Shown here piece after piece: positions 47,835 to 59,804 of a stretch of DNA of 64,000 nt. The stretch comes from Phymorhynchus buccinoides (Eukaryota > Mollusca > Gastropoda > Neogastropoda > Raphitomidae), in contig CM065699.1 of the NCBI GenBank assembly GCA_017654935.2, positions 45,432,116 to 45,496,115 of the forward strand. Direction: 5' to 3'. The stretch's first letter is position 1, and each line of letters starts with the position of its first letter. A program made the position numbers and the translations under genes. The notes under the pieces are model-generated. The model searched no databases and had not been told where the DNA came from. It saw only the letters and a program-made list of their open reading frames with translations.

Positions 47835-50800
47835 GTAAGTTTGACCTGGAACCATACTTCAAACAAAAAGCTTCAAGTCAATTTCTTTGCATGTATCTAA
47901 ACAGAGGCCATTCACCAGAGATCAGATAGACCCACTGAAGCCATCTTTTTATTTAACTGGGCCTGACGAAGGTTTAATTTTCAATATTTTTCGCAGTTTT
48001 TTAAAGTTTGATCTTTGTTTTTTTCTCTTGTTTATGAAACATATTTCTAACCCTAGCCCATTCCCTTGCCCTAGCCCGACCGTAAGTTCTAACCCTAAGA
48101 ACAGCAAAATCAAGTCAAGTCAAGTAAAAATAACAAACGATGAACTTTGAACATGCTGAGTGTTTCCTTCACTTGTTTTGGTTGTTTTCAGTTCTGATCC
48201 TATACTTTAAAAAAGAATCTGACTGATCAATTCTAACCCTGATCCTATTCCATATCCGCCAACCTGACAAACACCAACCTGACAAACGGTCTCTGTTTAG
48301 TAGACTCGACTATTTCTTTAAGAAGGTTTTAGTTTCAACTGTTTCTATGCTGTTCAATCATTAGGAAACCTACCATATTTTGCGGACAATAAGATGCTTT
48401 ATATTATAAGGTGCAGTAATAACGGTTTTATTTTCGTCATATGATTATAAATCGAAGGGGTCGTGGTCATGGACAAAAGTATCACCTTATTATAGTGCGT
48501 AAAATATAACGCACTATAAACAAGAAAGGCAAAGCCTTCAAGGCTCACTCGCTTTGCATTGCAAAAGAAGAACAAAACAAGAGAAATTGTGCTTGTGCCG
48601 GGAAACGAACCCGTAATGTTCGCGTGAGAGGTGAGTGTTTTACCACTACACCAATGTGGCTGCTACTATTACTAAGTATGAGGTACACACATCGACCCCT
48701 TCGATTTATAATATGACTAAAGTGGCGTCTTATAGTCATAGTAGTTTTACTGAGTAAAAGTACTATAACTATAAGACGCCACTTGTAGCCTTGTGCGCTA
48801 AAGCAATGACTTCCCTTCCTGCGTGCACATGCACTCTTTCAATTCGCACTTCAAAACTTAATAACTGATTTACTATCATATCACTCTGGCTACTTTTTTT
48901 TTTTTTTTAATGGAGTCACCGAAACACAATGATGGTATTTATCACCTTGCAAATTTTGGCTGTGCTATTATTTGTAGTTTCCTAGAAAATTACAATATTA
49001 AAGGATTTTTTAGAAGAGTGCATGTGTAGTTAAGGTTTAAGTGCATGTGTTGTTAAAGTTTTGAGGCCACAGACTACATACTGTATTTTTCGGACTATAA
49101 GGCGATACTTTTTTTTTCCAAGATTCAGACCCCTGCGCCTTATAATGTGACTGATGAAATAGTAAGAAAATATAGTAACAAAATCTGAAATTTGGGGGGT
49201 GCGCCTTATAGTCCGAAAAATATGGTACATACATGCATACATACAGACAGATACACACACACATACATACATACAGACACACATACATACATACAGACAT
49301 ACACACATACATACATACATACAGACACACACACATACATACACACAGACACACATACATACATACATACATACATACATACATACACACATACATACAT
49401 ACATACATACATACAGACAGACAGACACACACACATACATACACACAGACACACATACATACATACATACATAGACACATACATACACACAGACACACAT
49501 ACATACATACATACATACATACATAGACACATACATACACACACACACATACATACACACATACATACACACATAAATAATAAATAAATAATAATGCTTA
49601 TATAGCGCATAATCTTGCAAAGCAACTCAATGCGCTTTTCACTCACCATTCGTACAGACATTTCTAACAAACTGGCCCACGCATCCTCACCGTACATCTC
49701 TATGAAAATGAATACATATATTAGAGAATGCATTGCATATAATCATAACACAACACACTAACACCCACCTCCCTTCAACACCACCACCCCAACCATCCCC
49801 CCACTCCCCCCCCACCCCACCCATCCCCACCCCTGCCCCCCTACTCCCCACCCCCACCCCATACACACACGCGCGCACGCGTTAACCTCATACTCAACGT
49901 CTTCAATGAGCTGGAAAACAAGAGTGGGGAAAGGATCATAGACTTTGCAGAGAGAAAGCTTTCCTGAAGAAGTGGGTCTTTAGTTGGGACTTGAAGGAAG
50001 GAAGAGTGGACTGGTTACGGGTATGGGCAGGAAGAGAATTCCAAACGTTTGGTGCAACAAAACTAAACGCCCTCTCACCCGAAGATTTCAAGGACCGCTT
50101 AGGAACTTTAAGAAGTTTCTGCGAAGAAGAACGAAGAGTACGAGAGCTTTGGTAGGTGCAGAGAGAATACACATACACACATACATGCACACATACATAC
50201 ACACATACACACATACATGCACACAGACACACAACCGAACAGCATGAGAACATAGACTCACTCACAACATAGACTCATACAGTCATAGAGCCCCAAAACA
50301 GTTACTGGATCTGTTTGATTCTGACTATGTTCTCATATCTCATAGATCTAAAGAATGACAGAAGAAAAACAACAACCAAGGGTGTTACTGAGCATGGGCA
50401 GCATGACGGAAATATAATTTATGGCATGGAATCAAACACTTAGAATCGATAACATAAAAAAGAATAGATACATTAGAGCCTGCTGTCTTTCAACATGTGA
50501 TGCTGACAACTGGTCTTTCTGTTAACTAGGAGTATGGGAATGGACACGCTCTCCAGAGTTATGGTTCTTGGCGTTTCCCTAGAGTTATTCTTTAAAATTG
50601 TTCTCTGTTGTTGTTGGGGAGGTGCAAAGGGAAGTAATAATCAACGTGTGACGGAATGTCGTCAGTTCCCGCTAGCTTTATTTCTGTGAAGCAGACAGTT
50701 ATCAAATTTCATTAGATAAGTGATGACTGATCTACTGATCAAGCTGTTTGTCAATTTCTGCCCACTAATCCTCAGGACTGGTCTACAAGCCGAACCAGAC

Positions 50801-53800
50801 TCCTGAAGGGCAGAACCAGGCGCAGTGCGCTCCCTTTGCTCTGTTCCCCAGCGTGGTGCCGAGGCGGCTGTGGCAGCAGGCCAGGGATTGCATGGAAGAC
50901 TTCAGCACCCTGATGTACACCGTGGCTCAGGACCACCACTTCCTGGAGCACACTCTGAGAAGGTCAGTTAGTTCTGGCTTGTGTTGGCTGTAGTTTTATA
51001 CTGTAGTGGAAACCAGGGTCAGTTTCACTAGGGGTCGCTTGCCGCGCCAATTACGGTTTGTGCCGAAGGGGTCTAAGAAACGCCAATAACCGCAAATAAC
51101 GTTAGCTAACTGAAGATAACTCTAATAGCTTACTCTTCACTTTCAGAGAGAGAAAAGAGTTGCTATCAAAAGGGAGATAAATCATACCTCTCTGACAGGT
51201 TGTACAAATATTTCGATTTCATTGTCAGTCTATTTGTGTGCAGAAAATTAAGTTTGCACTATATTATGCCATCTAACATGATGAAAAATTAAGAAAGAAC
51301 ACTAAAAATACTTGTGTTTGTTTAATTTGCTAAAATCATCCCATATATTTCCGCTGTAGAGTGAAGAATACTTGTCTGTCAACTTTCTTGACTTTTGTCT
51401 TCCATTTTGTAAATAAAAAGTTACGTTCTCGTGAGAACTAATAATAGCCGGAAGTGACAAAAAAAGTTGTATATTTCCCGTGATGCAACTGTTAGTTTTC
51501 AGCATGCTAGCTCACGAGGGAGAACAAATCGTTAGCCAAACTATCGGCAAAAGAAAGGTGTTTTTTAGGACCGTTTTTGCTGAATTGTGCGAACGGCGCG
51601 AGCGTTCCCTCTTGTGAAACGGCCCCCTGGTGACTCGCAAACCAAAAATCATCATTCACAAGTTATTTCATCTTCTAAAATCTTTAAAAAAAATATTGGC
51701 TATAATCTCAAAGTAAGATGCTTTCATTTTCAGTCCTTTCAATGTTTGTGTGGGGCAGTGGGTGGATGCCTCGTGCCTCCATATGGGGAGCTGGACGACC
51801 CCGCCCCCTCCACGAGTCTCTCCCTGTGGGGATACCGGGGGGTCTTTCGTAAAAATAGTTCTCCCACCTTGTGGAAGTTCTGTGCTTGTAGCTTCCTCTA
51901 ATCTGCCACTCTCTTTGACTTTTCCCTTTGCTTTTGGCTTTTCCCTTTGCTTTCTATCATTTACCATCTTTCTGACTTAAGTTATTGGCCCATTCTCCTG
52001 CCTTTTTTCAAACAAGCCTTCCTCCAACAACATATAGTATTTATACAGCGCTAAATGTTGATGGAAATCAAATTGAAGTGCACACAAACGTTGAACATTT
52101 ACAACACATTCAAACAGAGACACTATCCAAAGACGAACTATGCAACTAACCAACCTAAATAGTCATTATGCTAAATATTGGCGTAGACTAAAATTTAATT
52201 AATGTGGTTTTAACCATTATACCAAGTCTCAAACCAAGGCAAGACAAAGCAAGCATCACTGTCCGACGCTAACCGTGTATCTACAAAATTTGACAAAAAT
52301 AGATTTTTTACTGAAACTCCTTCCAGTGACCTCACGCAGGTCTTCTATAAATATCTTGTCTGCGACCAATGAAAATGCTCAAATTTGTCACATGATACCA
52401 CGGAAATAATCGTGTATGTGGCTGGTTTTGACGCGATAAGCGTGTAACTGGTCACGCTAATCGTGTAACTGCCAGCAGCTGTCGTATCTCCCATTGTGAG
52501 AACTATGCACTAACTTTGTGACTAACTGTGTAACTGAATTATCACGAAGAATTTTGGTGTTAATGCAACTTTTATTGTGTCACATGTTTACTCATCAGTA
52601 AAGAAGAAGGGTCAAGCGTATATCAAATGGGGATTGACTTTGTAGCAGGCGACAATATGTTTTTTGATGCTCCTGTAAAATCACTGATTGTGTAAGTACA
52701 CGGTTAGCGTCGGACAGCGACGATATGTACTTGTATGCATATGAACATCCAAATATGAAATGCATTGGTTAGTGTGTTCGTTATGTATAATAGTATGCAT
52801 TTTGGGGAGGAAAGTGGTGTGTGGGGGAGGGGGGATAGAGGGGAGGAGAAAGGGGTGGGTGGACAACTGTGGCCGGGTTACATTGTCACAATGCGTTTCT
52901 AGTCTTGTTATGTTCTGTTTTGCAAAGTATTTCTTTACAAGTTCTTTTACAATGGTTAATGTTATCCAACTCAAAGAAGTTTCTCTTTCTTCTTTATTCA
53001 GCTTTTATATCTGTCAACCTGTTTCGCTGTGTTTGTTTCTCTTTCTTCTTTATTCAGCTTTTATATCTGTCAACCTGTTTTGCTGTGTTTGTTTCTCTTT
53101 CTTCTTTATTCAGCTTTTATATCTGTCAACCTGTTTCGCTGTGTTTGTTTCTCTTTCTTCTTTATTCAGCTTTTATATCTGTCAACCTGTTTCGCTGTGT
53201 TTGTTTCTCTTTCTTCTTTATTCAGCTTTTATATCTCAACCTGTTTCGCTGTGTTTGTTTCTCTTTCTTCTTTATTCAGCTTTTATATCTGTCAACCTGT
53301 TTTGCTGTGTTTGTTTCTCTTTCTTCTTTATTCAGCTTTTATATCTGTCAACCTGTTTTGCTGTGTTTGTTTCTCTTTCTTCTTTATTCAGCTTTTATAT
53401 CTGTCAACCTGTTTTGCTGTGTTTGTTTCTCTTTCTTCTTTATTCAGCTTTTATATCTGTCAACCTGTTTTGCTGTGTTTGTTTCTCTTTCTTCTTTATT
53501 TAGCTTTTATATCTGTCAACCTGTTTTGCTGTGTTTGTTTCTCTTCAAAGTTGTTTGGTTTCATATAATTAGATCGTGTGTGTATCATATTGTATTGTAT
53601 CATACGTTTTTTGCTTCAGAGACTTGTCTAGAGCTGTGAAATTTCGGCAACATTTCTACCTGAAAAGCAAGTTGCCGCTAGTGAAGTGCCACCCTTTTTC
53701 CTTTCTTTTTTTTCATCTGGAGGGGGGGGGGGGGGGGGGTAAATTTTGACCAACTGACAACTCCTTTACTGCTACTGAGTTCTTTAACAAACGTGATGTG

Positions 53801-55436
53801 CGTGAACACATGGATCGTCAATCTTAATCTTATTTCACCAGTGACAGTTAATTTAATTGTCAGGACAGGACTTGGCATTCAGACCTTAAGGTCTAGTGAA
53901 GGAATGGAGAAAACACTTCTTCTGCTGTGGCCAGGAAGTAATGAAATGGGTTTGTTGCTTACGAGGTGAACACGTTACCTCTGAGCCACTGTGTGTTGTT
54001 CTTCATTGGACAGGAAGTAATGAAATGGGTTTGTTGCTTACGAGGTCAACACGTTACCTCTGAGCCACTGTGGGTTATTGTTCTTCATTGGACAGGAAGT
54101 AATGAAATGGGTTTGTTGCTTACGAGGTCAACACGTTACCTCTGAGCCACTGTGTGTTATTGTTCTTCATTGGACAGGAAGTAATGAAATGGGTTTGTTG
54201 CTTACGAGGTCAACACGTTACCTCTGAGCCACTGTGTGTTATTGTTCTTCATTGGACAGGAAGTAATGAAATGGGTTTGTTGCTTACGAGGTGAACACGT
54301 TACCTCTGAGCCACTGTGTGTTATTGTTCTTCATTGGACAGGAAGTAATGAAATGGGTTTGTTGCTTACGAGGTCAACACGTTACCTCTGAGCCACTGTG
54401 TGTTATTGTTCTTCATTGGACAGGAAGTAATGAAATGGGTTTGTTGCTTACGAGGTCAACACGTTACCTCTGAGCCACTGTGGGTTATTGTTCTTCATTG
54501 GACAGGAAGTAATGAAATGGGTTTGTTGCTTACGAGGTCAACACGTTACCTCTGAGCCACTGTGTGTTATTGTTCTTCATTGGACAGGAAGTAATGAAAT
54601 GGGTTTGTTGCTTACGAGGTCAACACGTTACCTCTGAGCCACTGTGTGTTATTGTTCTTCATTGGACAGGAAGTAATGAAATGGGTTTGTTGCTTACGAG
54701 GTGAACACGTTACCTCTGAGCCACTGTGTGTTATTGTTCTTCATTGGACAGGAAGTAATGAAATGGGTTTGTTGCTTACGAGGTGAACACGTTACCTCTG
54801 AGCCACTGTGTGTTATTGTTCTTCATTGGACAGGAAGTAATGAAATGGGTTTGTTGCTTACGAGGTCAACACGTTACCTCTGAGCCACTGTGTGTTATTG
54901 TTCTTCATTGGACAGGAAGTAATGAAATGGGTTTGTTGCTTACGAGGTGAACACGTTACCTCTGAGCCACTGTGTGTTATTGTTCTTCATTGGACAGGAA
55001 GTAATGAAATGGGTTTGTTGCTTACGAGGTCAACACGTTACCTCTGAGCCACTGTGTGTTATTGTTCTTCATTGGACAGGAAGTAATGAAATGGGTTTGT
55101 TGCTTACGAGGTCAACACGTTACCTCTGAGCCACTGTGTGTTATTGTTCTTCATTGGACAGGAAGTAATGAAATGGGTTTGTTGCTTACGAGGTCAACAC
55201 GTTACCTCTGAGCCACTGTGGGTTATTGTTCTTCATTGGACAGGAAGTAATGAAATGGGTTTGTTGCTTACGAGGTCAACACGTTACCTCTGAGCCACTG
55301 TGGGTTATTGTTCTTCATTGGACTGAAGTTCATTTTTCTTTAACCACTGTGTGTGTGCAGTGTGATCAAAGTGGACCCCTTTGTGCGCAATCTGTGGGAG
55401 GTCTACACCACAGTGAGAGCGGAAGGGATGGCCCAG
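47747..55436 (+). CDS. GSS: Glutathione synthetase, N-terminal 117 codons, three exons (3' end missing)
   Basis: Eukaryotic glutathione synthetase joins gamma-glutamylcysteine and glycine using ATP, the last step of cytosolic glutathione synthesis; it acts as a homodimer. Three exons join in phase (88 + 187 + 76 nt = 351 nt). The central block [20 protein letters not shown] corresponds to the family's YAPFTLFPSLVP motif. It is followed by a helix ending [16 protein letters not shown], then [15 protein letters not shown], matching LFDIHKQVLKEGIAQ of the human enzyme. The human protein is 474 residues, so about a quarter is present. The ATP-grasp and substrate-binding regions would lie beyond 64000; I found no further exon in 55437-64000. 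IPO4 is divergent upstream. Confidence 0.93.
48583..48662 (-). repeat. tRNA-like sequence, inverted-arm copy
   Basis: This is the reverse complement of the tRNA-like unit at 765-838, with the same boxes and the same non-pairing acceptor stem. Confidence 0.6.
49225..49575. repeat. (CATA)n microsatellite
   Basis: About 350 bp of CATA with CAGA and CACA variants, the outer boundary of the inverted duplication; its mirror is the TGTA run at 1-130. Long open frames here are artefacts of tetranucleotide repetition. Confidence 0.95.
49575..50170 (-). mobile_element. LINE 3' end (CR1/L2-like), minus strand
   Basis: The minus frame reads [40 protein letters not shown] and [20 protein letters not shown] then HFFRKAF. 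The 3' UTR runs to GCGCATTGAGTTGCTTTGCA and GCGCTATATAAGCATTATTA. It lies in GSS intron 1 and is 5'-truncated at the ACATACAC run. Confidence 0.85.
50776..50962 (+). CDS. GSS: GSS exon 2 (residues 30-92)
   Basis: The acceptor is CTAATCCTCAG|GA and the donor CTGAGAAG|GTCAGT (phase 2). It encodes [20 protein letters not shown], then [20 protein letters not shown] and [22 protein letters not shown]-rich codons stand out against the AT-rich introns. The APFxLFPSxVP motif is the basis for the GSS call. Confidence 0.95.
51745..52020 (+). repeat. Interspersed repeat family S, copy 3
   Basis: Starts GTGGGGCAGTGGGTGGATGC; contains CTCGTGCCTCCATATGGGGA, CTTGTGGAAGTTCTGTGC and GTTATTGGCCCATTCTCCTG. Followed by a LINE-like tail (52027-52110, minus) with GTATTTATACAGCGCTAAA. 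Confidence 0.7.
52982..53548 (+). repeat. 56-bp array of acceptor-like units in GSS intron 2
   Basis: About ten units of TTTCTCTTTCTTCTTTATTCAG, CTTTTATATCTGTCAACCTG and TTTTGCTGTGTTTG, one with a 3-nt deletion. Each unit contains a long pyrimidine tract ending in CAG, resembling a strong splice acceptor. Frames of about 250 codons are by-products of repetition. Confidence 0.95.
53930..55323 (+). repeat. 82-bp array before GSS exon 3
   Basis: Seventeen units (first spacing 80, the rest 82 bp) of GGAAGTAATGAAATGGGTTT, GTTGCTTACGAGGTCAACAC, GTTACCTCTGAGCCACTGTG and TTATTGTTCTTCATTGGACA. Only a GTC/GTG and TGTGTG/TGTGGG polymorphism distinguish the units. It ends 36 bp before the GSS exon 3 acceptor. 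Confidence 0.96.
55361..55436 (+). CDS. GSS: GSS exon 3 (residues 92-117)
   Basis: The acceptor is GTGTGTGTGCAG|T and the donor GCCCAG|GTAAGA (phase 0). It encodes [20 protein letters not shown] then AEGMAQ. The exon follows a 1.4-kb array of 82-bp units by only about 36 bp. Confidence 0.94.
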
Positions 55437-55681
55437 GTAAGACAATTTTACATGCTTGTTCTTACATGGCCATGTTTTGTCTGCAAATCATGAAGGAAAG
55501 TAAGGTAAATTCATCACTGCAAAAGTTAGCTACGATTAGGACTTCGTACTTTATAGTCACAGAGGCGTCTCTGTGAAATTCGGGTTGCTCCCACCTGGAG
55601 AGCGCATCGCAGCCAGAGGCGCGCCACCCATTTATTTTATTTTTTTTGCTTGCGATTTTTGTGTGACTGATGAGGAAGGAA

Positions 55682-55717
<36 letters not shown>

Positions 55718-55785
55718 AATTTGGACCAAATGACAACTTTTTCGTTGCCACTGGGTTTCACGTGTGCTAAGTGCACGGGGACGCG

Positions 55786-55816
<31 letters not shown>

Positions 55817-57300
55817 TCCATGCTCAGACCATAATGCCAAGTGCAGAGTGTGAGAGAAAAAAACCTGTACGAGAAGTGGATTTAAAAAAGAAACCCTGTC
55901 ATGCAATGACAATCACATTATCCACCAATGAAATGGTGTGCAACTGAAAGGAAGCTGATCTCAGATGGGATGGCCAAATCCTAAATGTTCCTGTTGGCAA
56001 GACTGGTCAGTTCATGCTTTCTCAAGCAGAGCAAGTAAGAATCTTTGCATTTTGATCAACCTTTTTTTAGTGAGTTTCTTCAGATTCCAATTCACAGTAC
56101 TTTTCAGTACTGAAATAATGAAAGGTGTTGGTTTTTAGAAAAGTATTTGTGTATTAGGGGATAAAATCAGACAAGGATGTTTGGTGTCTTTTTCTTTGTT
56201 GATCGCTCAGACCGTTTCCTGTCGTAATAGCGGAGGCTGTTAGTCTTTTAAGTTGGCAGTTTATAGTACAGGTTGCTTCCTGGTTGATTTTAGAATTAAA
56301 AAATGTGCTGAACTCGATTCCACCGGGAAGCAAGTGTGAATTGGAGCGTGGAATAAGTTATTGGTGGTTTCAGGCTGGGAATTAAAATTACGCGGTCCGC
56401 CGGGTTGTCCTGTTTCGCCTTTTTATTATAACCAGTTGTTGTCCTTTAAAACAGAGGAAACATTGCCTTCGATGTACTGACAAAATGAGCAAATCCTTAC
56501 ATTTTGCTCGTCTTGCTGGCTTAAAATAGACTCGAAACAGCTACATTATGTCTGTATGTTTATTTGATTCAAAGTTTGTGTTTGACTTTATAATCTGAAA
56601 CAAATAAGATCATTTTTGACAGATCTATTCACGAAGTTGTCTTACGTTTAGGCGGTGAAAGAGTTACGTACCTTGATAAATACAATCTAAAACAATATAA
56701 GCAAAAGTCTTTGCAAGAGAGTGTTGTTTGAATATTGCATGTCTTAGAAATATAGCAAGTACAATCGGATTCATCTATCATTTGTAATGACTAACATTAT
56801 AATGTAAGTATATTTAAAATGTTATATTTTTATTCACATTATATGTGAGGCATTGGTAATATAATTAAATATTATTTATTACAAATAATTTCACTGCATG
56901 TATTTTGTCTTTTCCGCTTATATATGTGGCGGTACCATAGCCGATGAGGTTTAGCCGAGGCGTGGTTACTGCTACACCTATCCGTATTGCTAAAAAAAAT
57001 CGGGACTTTACTGGAGTTGCACTGCCTCCGGGCATTGCAGCCAGTATTGTTCCCACCATCTATGTATTTACAAATGTCCCATATGTGTCTGTTCCAGACC
57101 AAAAGGACGTCAAACACCATTTTTTTAATTCATTTTGTCTTTTCCCCCATCTTCATCCTAACAAAACGTCCCATAGATCTGTATGGAGGACGTAAAAGAA
57201 AATTCTTATCTGTTTTGCCTTATACTTATAAGGTAGCCTAGACTAAGTATGCTCTCTCACATGCATAAATCTACATAACATTCGTGCACACACACATATA
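55437..57300. other. GSS intron 3, proximal part
   Basis: No exon found. Contains an interspersed repeat with a G homopolymer at 55684-55715 and GGACCTCGGTTTATCGTCTC, related to 53680-53890, then AT-rich sequence. Confidence 0.6.
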
Positions 57301-57376
57301 CATAGGCCTACAAGAACGCATGCAACACACACACACACGAACGAATACAAACACACACACACTTTAGATTCACCTC

Positions 57377-57402
57377 TCTCTGCTTCTCTCTCTCTCTCTC
57401 CC

Positions 57403-57481
<79 letters not shown>

Positions 57482-57520
57482 CTGTCTGTCTCTCTCAACG
57501 CCCACATACTGGTCTGTCTG
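57377..57520. repeat. (CT)n microsatellite
   Basis: About 100 bp of CT, followed by two GGTCTGTCTGTCTCTCT blocks. Confidence 0.96.
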
Positions 57521-58044
57521 TCTCTCTGAACCCCCACACACACTCTGTGTAATGACATAATTTATCTTTGGAAACAGAATTACATCCAAAGCTTTACACT
57601 TTTATATTGTTTGTGTGGATTTTCTTTCATTTTAATTTCCTTGTAATGGTTAATTGTTAGGAAGCTTATAACACATAATATCATAACAACAATACTAATT
57701 ATGGACACGCTCTCTTCCCTTTACAATAAGCTCAGGGCGCTGTAGATCAACGTTAAGATAAACACTAAAATACAATGAATAAGGCCTACACACATGAGAC
57801 AAAAACGCAAAAACCAACAAAGCATTATAGGCCTACATAAGCACTAACTATATATGAATAGGGAGAAACACAGACATCATACTAGGTATAAACATATAAT
57901 GAGGAGCAAAATACATTATTTACAATGAAGACAGAATGCAATGAATTCGCCCTATGCACATGGCACAGCCTAAATACTAAGTACATCATGTGTACATAAC
58001 TTGGTGTAGCACTTAAGCTTACGTTATGCTTCAGTTTATATATT

Positions 58045-58345
58045 GTTATGTGACATCGCTTGGAGGTAGGCCTACCTTATGTTTCTTTACTTTATAATTT
58101 GGTACTTTAGCTTGTATTGTGATGTGACATCGCTTGGAGGTAGGCCTACCTTATGTTTCTTTACTTTATAATTTGGTACTTTAGCTTGTATTGTGATGTG
58201 ACATCGCTTGGAGGTAGGCCTACCTTATGTTTCTTTACTTTATAATTTGGTACTTTAGCTTGTTGTATTGTGACGTGACATCGCTTGGAGGTAGGCCTAC
58301 CTTATGTTCTTTTACTTTATAATTTGGTACTTTAGCTTGTTGTAT
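58045..58345. repeat. 74-bp tandem array, four copies
   Basis: Units of GTGACATCGCTTGGAGGTAG, GCCTACCTTATGTTTCTTTA and CTTTATAATTTGGTACTTTA, in GSS intron 3. Confidence 0.93.
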
Positions 58346-58701
58346 TGTTGTTATGCTGAGTTATGTTGAGTACCGGTAGGTTTTGTTCTGTCATATAAAA
58401 ACAAGTCCAAGCCAATTATCAAGCACATTTTCAGGCATTCAGCGACAATAAGGGACACAAACATTTAATCCGCTTTGGGTGGTATTTTTCAGGCAGTTAA
58501 TAGTCGTTATGAGAATGCTAATCAAGACTGCCTGCTTTAAGTTGCATATAACCAGATCTTGATACATATTTAGGCCTAAATAGTTTTAAAATTGATTGAG
58601 TTGTATAGTTCCACATATATGTATCCAACAGCTTATAAATGATGGTTTTAACCGTTGTCCGTTATATAGGTAACACACATCATACTTGGCACAGAAGAAA
58701 T

Positions 58702-59037
58702 CATACATCCTGAACCTATTATCACTGACTATGGCCGGTTATGCACTTAATGCTGTAGTGAGTGGAACACTTTAATCACTGAACCATACATCCTGAACCT
58801 ATTATCACTGATTATGACCGGTTATGCACTTAATGCTGTAGTGAGTGGAACACTTTAATCACTGAACCATACATCCTGAACCTATTATCACTGATTATGA
58901 CCGGTTATGCACTTAATGCTGTAGTGAGTGGAACACTTTAATCACTGAACCATACATCCTGAACCTATTATCACTGATTATGACCGGTTATGCACTTAAT
59001 GCTGTAGTGAGTGGAACACTTTAATCACTGAACCATA
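58702..59037. repeat. 83-bp tandem array, four copies
   Basis: Units of CATACATCCTGAACCTATTA, TCACTGATTATGACCGGTTA and TGCACTTAATGCTGTAGTGA; nearly identical. Confidence 0.94.
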
Positions 59038-59219
59038 CAAACAGAAAACAAGCTGAGGGTTTCATCCCGATTCTAAAGTGCTAATGTTCTAAATGAAAGC
59101 ATCAAATAAAGAATTTGAGTTCATTGTCAGGATATGGTATGTGAGGTGTAACGGGTTAAATGAGGAGAACTTTGAAGGGGTGAGAGTAAGATCATTGTTT
59201 TTTTCCACCAATACTTTGC

Positions 59220-59800
59220 TATTTTGTCCATGACCCTTTTTGAAGGGGGGGGGGGGGGGGGGGAAGGGGGGGGGGAAGGAGTGGGGGCAATGGGAAAAGG
59301 GATGAATGATGGAACAAAATCAAAGCTCTATATTTGGGCAATAAACATGTTAAAACAAAGTACAAACTATGACAACCACTCTTTTGTTGCTCTTTTGTCT
59401 GTGACCCTTTTTGAAAGGGGGGGGGGGGGGGGGGGGGGAAAGGGGTGAATGATGGAACAAAAAACTAAAGCTCTATTTTGGGCGCTAAACATGTACAAAA
59501 AATAACAAAATAATGTGAAAACCACCTAGACATTGCTGTTTTGTCCATGGCCCTTTTTTAAGGGGGGGTGAGGGGTGAAAAAATGGGTGAAAGATGGAAC
59601 AACAAGCTAAAGCTCCCAATTTGGGCACTACACATTTTTTTAAAAAGGACAAAATGTGACAACCACCAAGACATTGCTGTTTTGTCCATGACCCTTTTTT
59701 TAAAGGGGGGTGGGTGAAAAATGGGGGAGGGGTGAAAAAAGGGGTGAAAGATGGAACAAAGATCTAAAGCTCTATATTTGGGCATTAAACATCATATAGT
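59220..59800. repeat. Degenerate repeat with G homopolymers
   Basis: TTTTGTCCATGACCCTTTTT, then a G run, GATGAATGATGGAACAAA and AAAGCTCTATATTTGGGC recur about four times at 140-175-bp spacing, and once more at 61025-61140. Confidence 0.8.
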
Positions 59801-59804
59801 AAAA

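Larger units (their letters stand above)
45880..49240. repeat. Right arm of the inverted duplication
   Basis: This is the mirror of 130-3500 and contains the intact GSS exon 1. The duplication continues into the CATA/CATG microsatellite to about 49570. It also holds the intergenic region between GSS and IPO4, with a G homopolymer at 46360-46460 and an AATAAA-like AATAATAAAG near 46205. A second AATAAAG stands at 46878, suggesting an old inserted 3' end. Confidence 0.85.

Noticed and set aside
49030..49733. Cys/Tyr/Val-rich frames of up to 196 codons
   Set aside because: Tetranucleotide (CATA/TATG) microsatellite, open in many frames.
52760..53639. About 250-codon plus frames rich in Phe/Leu/Cys as a membrane protein
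   Set aside because: They are produced by a 56-bp pyrimidine-rich array that is open in all three frames, a sign of repetition rather than coding.
56944..57241. Possible GSS exon in a frame with GVALPPGIAASIVPTIYVF
   Set aside because: No similarity to GSS and no suitable splice sites or phase. It remains unexplained, but no claim is supportable.
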